Assembly: GCA_040771825.1 (NCBI GenBank)
Contig: JAXGZG010000002.1
Span: 186,001 to 250,000, forward strand
Length of the DNA stretch: 64,000 bases
Source of the DNA: JAXGZG01 sp040771825
GTDB lineage: Bacteria; Bacillota; Sulfobacillia; Fermentithermobacillales; Fermentithermobacillaceae
Direction of reading: 5' to 3'
Shown: one piece after another, positions 18,119-25,911 of the stretch
Layout: the number at the start of each line of letters is the position of its first letter
Position numbering within the stretch: position 1 is the first letter of the stretch
The notes under the pieces: generated by a model
What the model was told of the DNA's origin: nothing
The model's input: only the letters and a program-made list of their open reading frames with translations
Database searches by the model: none
Program-made: the position numbers and the translations under genes

Positions 18119-18884
18119 CGGGAACCACAACGTAAGCTGCGTCTCTAGTCTCGCTGAGAATGTCGTCTTCTTTCCCAAGGCAGGTTTTACAAGAAGTGTG
18201 GCGCAATCTAAAGCGAGTGGCCCTGGCGGAACGAGGCTCTGGATCCAGAAACGAGACCAATCCGGTTGACATAGCCTTCTGAGCAAGATCCCTCACATCC
18301 CTGCAACTGGGCGTAGGCCTAGACCAAAGCCAAGCTAACCGGGCCATTTGTCTCCCTATGCTCTTGAGGTTATCTTGAGATGACGCACCGGTCACCAAAA
18401 TCGCTCCATCTGTGACTCTTGGGCTTGCGGCGGCCAGCCTATCCAAAGCGCCGTCTACCAAGACAATATCCGCACCCAAAGAAAGGAGTCTTCGCACTAC
18501 TCCAGCCAGTTCCTGTGCGCTTTGTGGACCCACCAGTTCCACTGGGGAAGACTCAATCACTCGTCCCAACACCAAGCGGCCCAAAAGCCCGGACCTCTCA
18601 GATACATCCGCGATTTCAAGGCACGTGCCAGAAACCCCCAAGACCCCTTCAGCTGTGGCCACCCACGACCCCTCCGGCGGAATCACCGATGGTTTGGGCT
18701 CGCCTGTAAATGAATCTACTGTCTCCCCATCGCGGCCGCTGGAAATGAGCCCTACGGTCATGGCCCGCTGGGAAAGGCGAGAAGCCAAGTAGTTCATGGT
18801 CACGGTCTTCCCTACGTTCTTGGCGGTCCCTACTACGGCCAAAGACTTGACTCCGCTATCAATGACGATCCCGGCAAGGTCCAA
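18096..18884 (-). CDS. kamB: Lysine 5,6-aminomutase reactivase subunit KamB, N-terminal part (frameshifted)
   Basis: P-loop protein expected between kamA and kamC in lysine fermentation clusters and thought to act with KamC in mutase reactivation. Walker A VVGTAKNVGKT near the N-terminus; DIVLVDGALDR follows. TTG 18884 has an excellent GGGAGGTGA upstream; an in-frame GTG at 18926 is a weaker choice. The frame stops at 18096, shortly after VVVPG. Adding one base in the CCCGGG run (18117-18122) restores a frame to 17803 and a protein of about 360 residues. Either a sequencing or assembly error or a real one-base deletion. Confidence 0.75.
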   Translation of the reverse strand: MDLAGIVIDSGVKSLAVVGTAKNVGKTVTMNYLASRLSQRAMTVGLISSGRDGETVDSFTGEPKPSVIPPEGSWVATAEGVLGVSGTCLEIADVSERSGLLGRLVLGRVIESSPVELVGPQSAQELAGVVRRLLSLGADIVLVDGALDRLAAASPRVTDGAILVTGASSQDNLKSIGRQMARLAWLWSRPTPSCRDVRDLAQKAMSTGLVSFLDPEPRSARATRFRLRHTSCKTCLGKEDDILSETRDAAYVVVPGQSQVPS

Positions 18885-18932
18885 GGGAATCACCTCCCTG
18901 CAACCCCCAAGTCCTTCTTTGCACACTCCTTC

Positions 18933-20198
18933 TTAGGGACTATGGCGTCTCTGCAGACGCTCTGTTCCTTCCGGTATCAGGCTCACCTTATCTCCGGAAA
19001 GAAGCGAAGCCACGCCGCCAATTCCTTTGTGGTACCCGCCGCAGATGCGGCACTTCCCACTCTCATCCACTCTATCGTCGGGATCGTACTTGGGTTCCCT
19101 GTAGGCCGATATTACGCCCTCGTAGTTCCTTACAACCACCGTATCGGCGCTTGCCGACAAAATGTACTGGGGGCTTAGAGGAATCTTCCCGCCGCCTCCG
19201 GGAGCGTCCACAACATAAGTTGGCACGGCAAAGCCCGTGGTGTGGCCCCTTAAAGCCTCCATTATCTCCAATCCCTCGGCTATTGGCGTTCTGAAGTGGT
19301 CCAAGCCCCACGTAAGGTCACACTGGTATACGTAGTAAGGCTTCACCCTAATCTTCACTAGCCCTCTTACCAGGTCTTTCATGACGACGGGGCAGTTGTT
19401 GATGCCTCTCAGAAGCACGCTTTGGTTGCCCAGGGGAACCCCGTGATCGGCCAAAATAGCGCAAGCCCTGGCGGTCTCGGGAGTTATTTCCATGGGGTGG
19501 TTAAAGTGCGTGTTGAGGTAGACAGGATGATACTTAGCCAGGATCTTGGCCAAGTCTTTTGTGATCCTTTGGGGCATGACCACAGGCACTCTGCTTCCGA
19601 TCCTGATAATCTCCACGCTAGGAATGTCCCTTAAGGATCTTAGGATTGAGTCCAATCGCTCATCAGAAAGAGTAAGGGGATCGCCGCCAGATACCAGCAC
19701 ATCCCGAACTTCCTTGTGCTGACGGATGTACTCTAGGGCGGCATCGATTCTCTCCCGGGAAACCACCTTGTCAGTGACGCCTACCACCCTGCGCCTAGTG
19801 CAGTGCCTGCAGTACATAGAACACTGTTCAGTAACCAAGAAAAGAACCCTGTCGGGGTATCGGTGGACCAACCCTTCTACCGGCGAGTCGGCGTCCTCGG
19901 CAAGGGGGTCCACAGACTCCCAGGCTTTGCCTTCGGCTTCTTGGCCCCTGGGTATGGCCTGAAGCCGTATGGGGCACGTCTCGGAGACGGGGTCCATCAA
20001 ACTTGCGAAATAGGGAGTAATGGCCATGCGGACCCTAGTAAGGGCTCGCTCTATCCCGGCTATGGCCTCCGGGCTCAGGCGGACTACGTGAGAGAGAGTC
20101 TCAATATCCTCGATGCGGTTCCTCCACTGCCAATGCCAGTCGGCCCAATCTGCCTCCGACACGTCCTTAAAGAGCGGAATGTCTTTCCAATGCCGCAA
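18933..20198 (-). CDS. kamA: Lysine 2,3-aminomutase (radical SAM)
   Basis: First step of anaerobic lysine fermentation: L-lysine to L-beta-lysine, using S-adenosylmethionine, a 4Fe-4S cluster and PLP. 421 residues. Cluster ligands in CSMYCRHCTRRR; SGGDPLTLSD and the C-terminal PLP-binding region (YVVDAPGGGGKIPL) fit; a Cys-rich end (CRICGGYH) resembles the zinc-binding tail of the family. TTG 20198 is chosen: GAGGAGGT lies about 10 nt upstream and the product starts at the conserved RHWKDIPLFKDV. A longer in-frame reading would overlap kdd. Confidence 0.96.
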   Translation of the reverse strand: MRHWKDIPLFKDVSEADWADWHWQWRNRIEDIETLSHVVRLSPEAIAGIERALTRVRMAITPYFASLMDPVSETCPIRLQAIPRGQEAEGKAWESVDPLAEDADSPVEGLVHRYPDRVLFLVTEQCSMYCRHCTRRRVVGVTDKVVSRERIDAALEYIRQHKEVRDVLVSGGDPLTLSDERLDSILRSLRDIPSVEIIRIGSRVPVVMPQRITKDLAKILAKYHPVYLNTHFNHPMEITPETARACAILADHGVPLGNQSVLLRGINNCPVVMKDLVRGLVKIRVKPYYVYQCDLTWGLDHFRTPIAEGLEIMEALRGHTTGFAVPTYVVDAPGGGGKIPLSPQYILSASADTVVVRNYEGVISAYREPKYDPDDRVDESGKCRICGGYHKGIGGVASLLSGDKVSLIPEGTERLQRRHSP

Positions 20199-20214
20199 TG
20201 TCGCGTTTACCTCC

Positions 20215-21303
20215 TCACGCCGGTATGCCCGGGAACATCTCCTCAAGTATACCGCGTAGTCTGGGGCTGGACCGGACCAGTTCCATGGCGCATTTGGCGT
20301 GCCCAGCCGCAAACCCGTTGCCTATCAGAAGTTCAACGTCGGCCCCTACTCCTTCGGCACCCAAAGCGGCCGCCGTGAAACTAGTGGCCATGGAGAAGAA
20401 ATACACTTTGCCGCCGTCTCTAGTACACAGAATAGAAGCCATCTCGGTACCGGGCACGTTGACGCAGTTAATAGTGATATCCACTTTCCTCCCACCGTTG
20501 GCATCAGTCACCTTGCCCATGATACCTAGGGCGTCTCTAGCATCCCCTGCCAGCACCACGTCGGCAGCCCCCAACCTCACGGCTCGGTCCGCCGAAGTCT
20601 TGCTGTGAGCCAAGCCGATTATCCTGGCCCCGGGGCCCGCTTTGTCCCTGGCCACTTGGGAGCATATGAGGCCCGACTTGCCTCCCGCGCCCATTACCAA
20701 CACGCTATCGCCCGGTTTCACTAGCCTCGCTGCCTGGGCAGGCGCTCCGGCCACATCCAAAAGGGCCAAGGCGAGTCTTTCGGTGAAGTCTTCAGGGATC
20801 ACCGAAAACACTCCGGACTGAAACACCACAGCCGTGCCCTCAACATCAACCTGATCTTTGTCAAGATGCACCGCTTTTACCTTGGTGATGTTTAAAGGAG
20901 TCAAAGATAGAGAAACCAAGGTGGCTACAAGATCGCCTACCTTGGCACCGTGCCTTTCCATGACCTTGGGCCCGAACTCTCTTACGATCCCCAGCAACAT
21001 GCCTCCGGAGCCTGTGACGGGATTATGCATCTTGCCTCTCTTGGACACGATGTCCAAGAGAGTATGGGCCACGTACTCCTGCTTCCGCTCTGAGCTCCAA
21101 GAAGGATCGCACCCGCCGAGTATCTGCTTGAAGCTCGCGGCATCGATATTGAGGGTCCTGACATCCACCAGAATCTCGTTGTCGTAGATTGCAGGGGAGT
21201 TGTCAATTTTCCAAGCCGCTTGCGGTAACACCCCTTCCGGCTCCAAAACCCGGTGGCTTCCGTAGGGGCATCCGTGCCTGTAGACTGGGACAGTATCGCT
21301 CAA
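20215..21303 (-). CDS. kdd: L-erythro-3,5-diaminohexanoate dehydrogenase
   Basis: NAD-linked oxidative deamination of 3,5-diaminohexanoate, the step after lysine 5,6-aminomutase. 362 residues from TTG 21303, which has GGAGGG 6 nt upstream; longer in-frame starts at 21363 and 21417 are ruled out if the sigma-54 promoter at 21342-21357 is real. The start YRHGCPYGSHRVLEPEGVLPQ and the nucleotide-binding VLVMGAGGKSGLICSQVA match the family. First gene of the kdd-kamABCDE operon; kamA begins 16 bp after it. Confidence 0.95.
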   Translation of the reverse strand: MSDTVPVYRHGCPYGSHRVLEPEGVLPQAAWKIDNSPAIYDNEILVDVRTLNIDAASFKQILGGCDPSWSSERKQEYVAHTLLDIVSKRGKMHNPVTGSGGMLLGIVREFGPKVMERHGAKVGDLVATLVSLSLTPLNITKVKAVHLDKDQVDVEGTAVVFQSGVFSVIPEDFTERLALALLDVAGAPAQAARLVKPGDSVLVMGAGGKSGLICSQVARDKAGPGARIIGLAHSKTSADRAVRLGAADVVLAGDARDALGIMGKVTDANGGRKVDITINCVNVPGTEMASILCTRDGGKVYFFSMATSFTAAALGAEGVGADVELLIGNGFAAGHAKCAMELVRSSPRLRGILEEMFPGIPA

Positions 21304-21341
21304 ACCGTTTCCCTCCAATGCTTTCCTCACATATTTAGTAA

Positions 21342-21357
21342 AGCAATAACCGTGCCA
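21342..21357 (-). promoter_or_regulatory. Sigma-54 (-24/-12) promoter of the lysine fermentation operon
   Basis: On the minus strand, TGGCAC-N5-TTGCT matches the -24/-12 consensus with the invariant GG and GC ten bases apart. It sits 11 bp after the stop of the sigma-54 activator gene. The expected start near 21331 leaves about 28 nt to the kdd TTG, enclosing its ribosome site. Confidence 0.88.
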
Positions 21358-21367
21358 ACGCATCAGC

Positions 21368-22759
21368 CTAGATGCCAAGAGTCTTGATCCGGTACTGGAG
21401 AGTCTGCCTTGGCACACCTAGGATCCTGGCTGCCCCAGATACAGAGCCGCCTTGCTTGAGGGCCGCCACGATAACCGCTCGCTCCTGTTCCCTAAGTTCA
21501 GTCCGAAAGGTCTTCCCGGGGGAGGGCCCCTCACCAAACAAAGAGGCAGTGGCCAAGATGCCCCGCACGGCAGGGGGAATGTCCCCTATATCCACAGTCG
21601 GGCCCTTGGAGAGAGCCAAACTTCCTTCTAAGGCGTGCTCCAGTTCCCGAACGTTTCCGGGCCAGTCGTAGGTCAAAAACGCCGACATGACTTGGGGCGA
21701 TACTGACGCAGGCCCGCCCTGTGGCGCGTGCTTCCTCAGAAAGTGCTCGCACAGAAGAGGGATGTCTTCTCGTCTCTCCCGAAGCGAAGGCAGCCTGATT
21801 TCAACCACCGAAAGCCTAAAATACAGATCCCCTCGAAGGAGCCCGGACGCCACGGCCTCTCTGGGAGGAACACTGCATGAAGATATGACCCTGGCATCTA
21901 CGAGCCTCTCTCGCGTGTCGCCCACCCGCCTTACACGCTTCTCTTGGATTACTCGAAGAAGTTTGGCTTGCAGACCCAGGGGCATAGAGTCTATTTCGTC
22001 CAGGTATAGAGTGCCGCCCGACGCCAGTTCAAAGAGCCCGGGCCTGTCCACGGACCCTGTGAAGCTCCCTTTGGCGGTCCCGAACACGAGCCCCTCAAGG
22101 AGGCTTTCAGGAATCGCGGCGCAATTCTGCGGCACAAATGGGCCGCCGCTTCTGGCGGACGCCGAATGAACCGACTGCACAATAAGTTCTTTCCCTGTGC
22201 CGGTCTCGCCCCAAACCATTACGCTGGAATGACTCCTGGCAACTCTCATGATCCGTGATTTGGCCTCTACCATAGCCGGCGACAAGCCCACTATGTCCTC
22301 AATTGAATACAGTCTGTGTGATTGAGGGAGGGGGGGCCTTTGTGTTCTAGAAGCGCCCTTGTGCTGCAATTCCCGGCGTAGATCCAGGATTTTCTCGGAC
22401 ATCTCTTTGATGCGGGTAATATCGGTGGAGACTTCGCAGGCCCCTACCACTTGCCCGTCTAGTTCTATTGGATAGGTAGAGTTGATAGTGGTTATCTTCT
22501 TGCCTTTGTAGTTGGAGAAAGTCTGCTGCTGCTCAAATTCAGGCACCCCGGTCTTGAGAACCCGCAGAAGGGTGCTGGAGTTGTGATCCAGGGAAGGATA
22601 CACGTCCAAGAGGCTCTTGCCCACTACTTCCTCTTTGGAGAGACCATCTAGAAGCGATGCCGCTTTGTTGTAGACCACCGTGGTACCGCTCTCGTCAACC
22701 ACATGGATGCCCTGGTTGACCGACTCGAGTACCGCCACAAGAGATCGGAGGAGGTCCAT
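21368..22759 (-). CDS. Sigma-54-dependent transcriptional activator with PAS domain
   Basis: A 463-residue enhancer-binding protein. PAS sensor at about residues 1-115; AAA+ domain at about 155-385 with Walker A GETGTGKE (184-191), the sigma-54 loop GSFTGS (231-236, where GAFTGA is usual) and Walker B LYLDEID; Fis-type helix-turn-helix at the C-terminus (AARILGVPRQTLQYRI). ATG 22759 with AGGGTGAT. It lies directly before a sigma-54 promoter and the kdd-kam operon, so it most likely activates lysine fermentation in response to a PAS signal (inference). Similar in build to RocR/PrdR-type regulators. Confidence 0.93.
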   Translation of the reverse strand: MDLLRSLVAVLESVNQGIHVVDESGTTVVYNKAASLLDGLSKEEVVGKSLLDVYPSLDHNSSTLLRVLKTGVPEFEQQQTFSNYKGKKITTINSTYPIELDGQVVGACEVSTDITRIKEMSEKILDLRRELQHKGASRTQRPPLPQSHRLYSIEDIVGLSPAMVEAKSRIMRVARSHSSVMVWGETGTGKELIVQSVHSASARSGGPFVPQNCAAIPESLLEGLVFGTAKGSFTGSVDRPGLFELASGGTLYLDEIDSMPLGLQAKLLRVIQEKRVRRVGDTRERLVDARVISSCSVPPREAVASGLLRGDLYFRLSVVEIRLPSLRERREDIPLLCEHFLRKHAPQGGPASVSPQVMSAFLTYDWPGNVRELEHALEGSLALSKGPTVDIGDIPPAVRGILATASLFGEGPSPGKTFRTELREQERAVIVAALKQGGSVSGAARILGVPRQTLQYRIKTLGI

Positions 22760-22852
22760 ATCACCCTGTCCTTTCTTGAGGGCATGCGCCCAATTCCCGG
22801 CACATGCTCAACATTCGGCAGGCGATACGGATCTTCCTCCGTAGAAATCTCC

Positions 22853-24556
22853 TTACATAGATTCAGGCGCAGAAACGCCAATGGCCCTAAGGGCGTTGGC
22901 GATAACTATCTGGGCCAGCCTAGCCAAGTAGAGCCTGGCCTCAGAGACTTGGCGATCCTCTCCCAGCACCCGGCACTTGGTGTAGAACGTGTGGAAAACA
23001 GACGCCACATCCATCATGTATTTGATTATCCTGTTAGGCTCTCTTGCCTTGGAGACTTCGTGGACTTCCTCGGGGAAGGCCGCCAGCATCTTCATGAGGC
23101 TCAACTCGGATGGATCCTTTAGGAGGTTAAACTGCACTTCGCTGGGACCCGCCGCCACATTGAAACCTTCCTGATTGGCCTGCCTAAAGATAGAAGCAAT
23201 GCGGGCGTGAGCGTATTGCACATAGTACACAGGGTTTTCGTTACTCTGAAGCCTGGCCAAATCGATGTCGAAATCGAGGTGGCTCTCGGGAGATCGCATC
23301 AAGAAGAAGAACCTTGCGGCGTCTTTTCCCACGTCCTCCAGAAGCTCGTCCATTGTGATGAACTCGCCGCCTCTCTTGGACATCTTCACCAGTTCTTTGC
23401 CCTTTACCAACCTTACGGTCTGAACAATGAGGATTTCCAGACACTCCTTGGGATAGCCGAGCCCCATTAACCCTGCAGAAAGCCTATTGATGTACCCATG
23501 ATGGTCGGGGCCTAGTATGTCAATAAGGTGGTCGAAGCCTCTTTCTAGTTTGTTCTTGTGGTATGCCAAGTCCGGCACTATATAGGTGGCCGAACCTTGT
23601 TGGTCGGACTTCACCAGTACCCGGTCCTTGTCGTCCCCAAACTCGGTTGACTTAAACCATAGTGCGCCGTCTTTCTCGTAGGTTAACCCCTTAGCCTTCA
23701 AAACCTCAATAATATGGTTATGTGCACCCGAGTCACGCAAGGATTTCTCGGAAAACCAAGTGTCGAACTCTAGCCCATAGTCCAAAAGCGTTCGCTTCTG
23801 CCAGGCTATCATGCGTTCCAAAGCGTATTCCTTGATAGCATCGTGCCTTTGGGGGTGAGGGAGGTCGCACAAAGAGGAGCCCTTCTCCTGGACTAGGTCA
23901 TTGGCCAGATCCTTGATGTAATCGCCCTGATAACCGTTTTCAGGCATCTGGGCGTCTTGCCCAAGGGCCTGCATGTAGCGAACCTCAAGCGAATCCGCTA
24001 GGATGTCTGTTTGGTTGCCTGCATCGTTGACGTAAAACTCCCTAGAAACCTGGCAGCCTGACATCTCAAGCAGGGAGGCAAGACAGTCTCCTACTGCAGC
24101 CGCCCTTGCGTTCACCACGTTCATAGGGCCCGTGGGGTTAGCGCTGACGAACTCCAGGAGCACTTTTCGGCCCCGGCAGTAGTCTGACCTCCCGTAGGAA
24201 GGCCCTTCAGACCAGATTCTTGCCATGGCTCTTTCAAGCCAACTCCGATCCAGAAAGAAGTTGAGAAAACCCGGCCCGGCGATGTCAACCCTTAAAACCG
24301 GTGAGTCGTCGATGTCCAGGTGTTTCACGATAATCCCGGCGACGGTCCGGCCATTGGATTTCACTTGCCTAGCCATGGCCATAGGTGCTCCCGTGGCAAA
24401 ATCCCCCTGTTCGGACCTTGAGGGAATCTCTATTTTGACCTCCATAGAAAGGTCCTGGGGCAGTTCGCCTTTCTCTTGGGCCTTTTCCACGGCTTTTGTT
24501 ATGCGCTGAGCTATATCCTGCTTTACCTCCATAAGTACGCTGGACGCACCCTGCAA
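22853..24556 (-). CDS. argS: Arginyl-tRNA synthetase
   Basis: Class I synthetase charging tRNA-Arg. About 567 residues. The HIGH-like motif appears as ANPTGPMNV (the usual His replaced in the PTGPMNVVNAR segment), and KMSKRGGE matches KMSKS. The N-terminal additional domain (SRSEQGDFATGAPMAMAR) and C-terminal DALR anticodon domain are present. TTG 24556 has AAAGGAG at 8 nt; an ATG at 24532 is an alternative. It directly follows the agmatinase remnant and speE, the same neighbourhood often seen in thermophilic Clostridia. Confidence 0.95.
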   Translation of the reverse strand: MQGASSVLMEVKQDIAQRITKAVEKAQEKGELPQDLSMEVKIEIPSRSEQGDFATGAPMAMARQVKSNGRTVAGIIVKHLDIDDSPVLRVDIAGPGFLNFFLDRSWLERAMARIWSEGPSYGRSDYCRGRKVLLEFVSANPTGPMNVVNARAAAVGDCLASLLEMSGCQVSREFYVNDAGNQTDILADSLEVRYMQALGQDAQMPENGYQGDYIKDLANDLVQEKGSSLCDLPHPQRHDAIKEYALERMIAWQKRTLLDYGLEFDTWFSEKSLRDSGAHNHIIEVLKAKGLTYEKDGALWFKSTEFGDDKDRVLVKSDQQGSATYIVPDLAYHKNKLERGFDHLIDILGPDHHGYINRLSAGLMGLGYPKECLEILIVQTVRLVKGKELVKMSKRGGEFITMDELLEDVGKDAARFFFLMRSPESHLDFDIDLARLQSNENPVYYVQYAHARIASIFRQANQEGFNVAAGPSEVQFNLLKDPSELSLMKMLAAFPEEVHEVSKAREPNRIIKYMMDVASVFHTFYTKCRVLGEDRQVSEARLYLARLAQIVIANALRAIGVSAPESM

Positions 24557-24571
24557 AGGGAACATCTCCTT

Positions 24572-24943
24572 TCAAATCCCGCTTGTGCCCTTGGCGCCGG
24601 GTTCAGGCACTCCGGTGCCCGGGGCAAAAGCCGGATCAACCACGTCAATGTCTATAGAAAGATATATGGGCCTGTCCTGCACCCTAGATATAACCGAGCG
24701 GAGCGGCTCCAGCACATGGCAGAAATGGATCTCGCTCATGCCTTCTGAACCGTCCAATTCGCTCTTATCGGCCGATCTTATCCCAAGCTGGTATAGCCTA
24801 GACGGACCAAACCTGGCGCCTGGCCTGAAAGACGTAGTTTCATCCAAAGGGACTCCCAAGACCGCAATGGGTGCCGAAGCGTCAGCAGAAGACCACAAGA
24901 GCCGGCCCATTGGAGCCCAAGCTACTTGCGCGCCATTACCCAA
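24572..24943 (-). pseudogene. speB: Agmatinase/ureohydrolase remnant (internal and C-terminal deletion)
   Basis: A 123-residue reading frame with intact start signals (GGAGGG, 7 nt, TTG). It has the N-terminus of a ureohydrolase (IAVLGVPLDETTSFRPGARFGPSR) fused directly to the late part (GIRSADKSE ... YLSIDIDVVDPAFAPGTGVPEPG). The roughly 120 residues that should carry GGDH and DAHxD metal ligands are missing, as is the C-terminal third of the post-SIDIDVVDP region. No other frame holds them. It cannot bind both manganese ions, so it is almost certainly inactive. It sits between speE and argS, where an intact speB is common. Confidence 0.85.
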
Positions 24944-24984
24944 AAATGATCCCTCCGCTTATCCACAGACCGCAATTTACCGCT

Positions 24985-25821
24985 CTACTTATGAATGCCC
25001 AAATCCTTCTGGGTTTTGGGGCCGAAAATGAACGATTGCTCGTGTATTTCCGGGGAGTAGTACTTGAGTCCCCATTCCGACCCTGGCGCTCTGCACGGTT
25101 TCGAAGGATCAGGTCCCTTTGAGCCGCAAGTATAGCTCCATAGCCCTCCCGGGTATGTGGGCACAGGGGACGCATACAAGCGGGTCACGGGAAACGCGCT
25201 ACCGGCCCTATCTAGGATTCTCCTAACCAGGTGAGGCTCAACAATGGGAGCTTCAGTCTGGGCTGTCATGAGCCCTCCCGGGCGAAGCGCTTTGCTCACA
25301 GAGGAGTAGAATTCGGCAGTGAACAGCACCACTCCCGGACCAATGGGGTCCGTTGCATCCACGATGATTACGTCAAACTGGTCCTTAGCCTTGGCCACGT
25401 AGTCCAAACCATCGCCTATGATCACGTTGGCCCTAGGATCGCTAAAGCCCGAGCTCCAAAGGGGCATGTACTCCTTGGCAGCTTCAATCACTTCGCCGTC
25501 AATGTCAACAAGCGTCGCCTCTTTGACAGATGGATGACGCAGGACTTCTCGCAGGGAGCCGCCATCCCCTCCGCCGACCACAAGCACTCTCTCGGGGTTG
25601 GGGTGGGAGAACATAGGCACGTGGACCAGGATCTCGTGGTATATGTACTCATCCTTCTCTGTTGTCTGGATGACGTTGTCGAGAACCAGAGTCCTCCCAA
25701 ATTGAACCGTATCGTAGATGGCCATGTTTTGATATTTGGTCTTCTTAGATAGAACCACGGATTTCACTTTGAGAGATATCCTCATGCCGTCGAGCCATTC
25801 TTCGGTGAACCAAAGTTCCAA
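24985..25821 (-). CDS. speE: Spermidine synthase (polyamine aminopropyltransferase)
   Basis: Transfers aminopropyl from decarboxylated SAM to putrescine or a related amine. 278 residues. VLVVGGGDGGSLREVLRH is the SAM-binding motif; IIVDATDPIGPG and the conserved start ELWFTEEW fit the family. TTG 25821 is chosen because GGAGG lies 8 nt upstream and gives the canonical N-terminus; a minus-strand TATAAT at 25851-25856 would place transcription start about 20 bp upstream. Partner agmatinase downstream is deleted, so amine supply must come from another route. Confidence 0.94.
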   Translation of the reverse strand: MELWFTEEWLDGMRISLKVKSVVLSKKTKYQNMAIYDTVQFGRTLVLDNVIQTTEKDEYIYHEILVHVPMFSHPNPERVLVVGGGDGGSLREVLRHPSVKEATLVDIDGEVIEAAKEYMPLWSSGFSDPRANVIIGDGLDYVAKAKDQFDVIIVDATDPIGPGVVLFTAEFYSSVSKALRPGGLMTAQTEAPIVEPHLVRRILDRAGSAFPVTRLYASPVPTYPGGLWSYTCGSKGPDPSKPCRAPGSEWGLKYYSPEIHEQSFIFGPKTQKDLGIHK

Positions 25822-25911
25822 GTGTCTCGCCTCCATTCGCGGGTCAACGCATTATATCAAATAAGGGTATTGGACAAAACATTAGAGCATGGCGGGGGTG
25901 AAGGGTGAGGG

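Noticed and set aside
18110..18125. Programmed -1 frameshifting in kamB
   Set aside because: CCCGGG is not a slippery heptamer and no downstream structure is evident; an indel explains it better.
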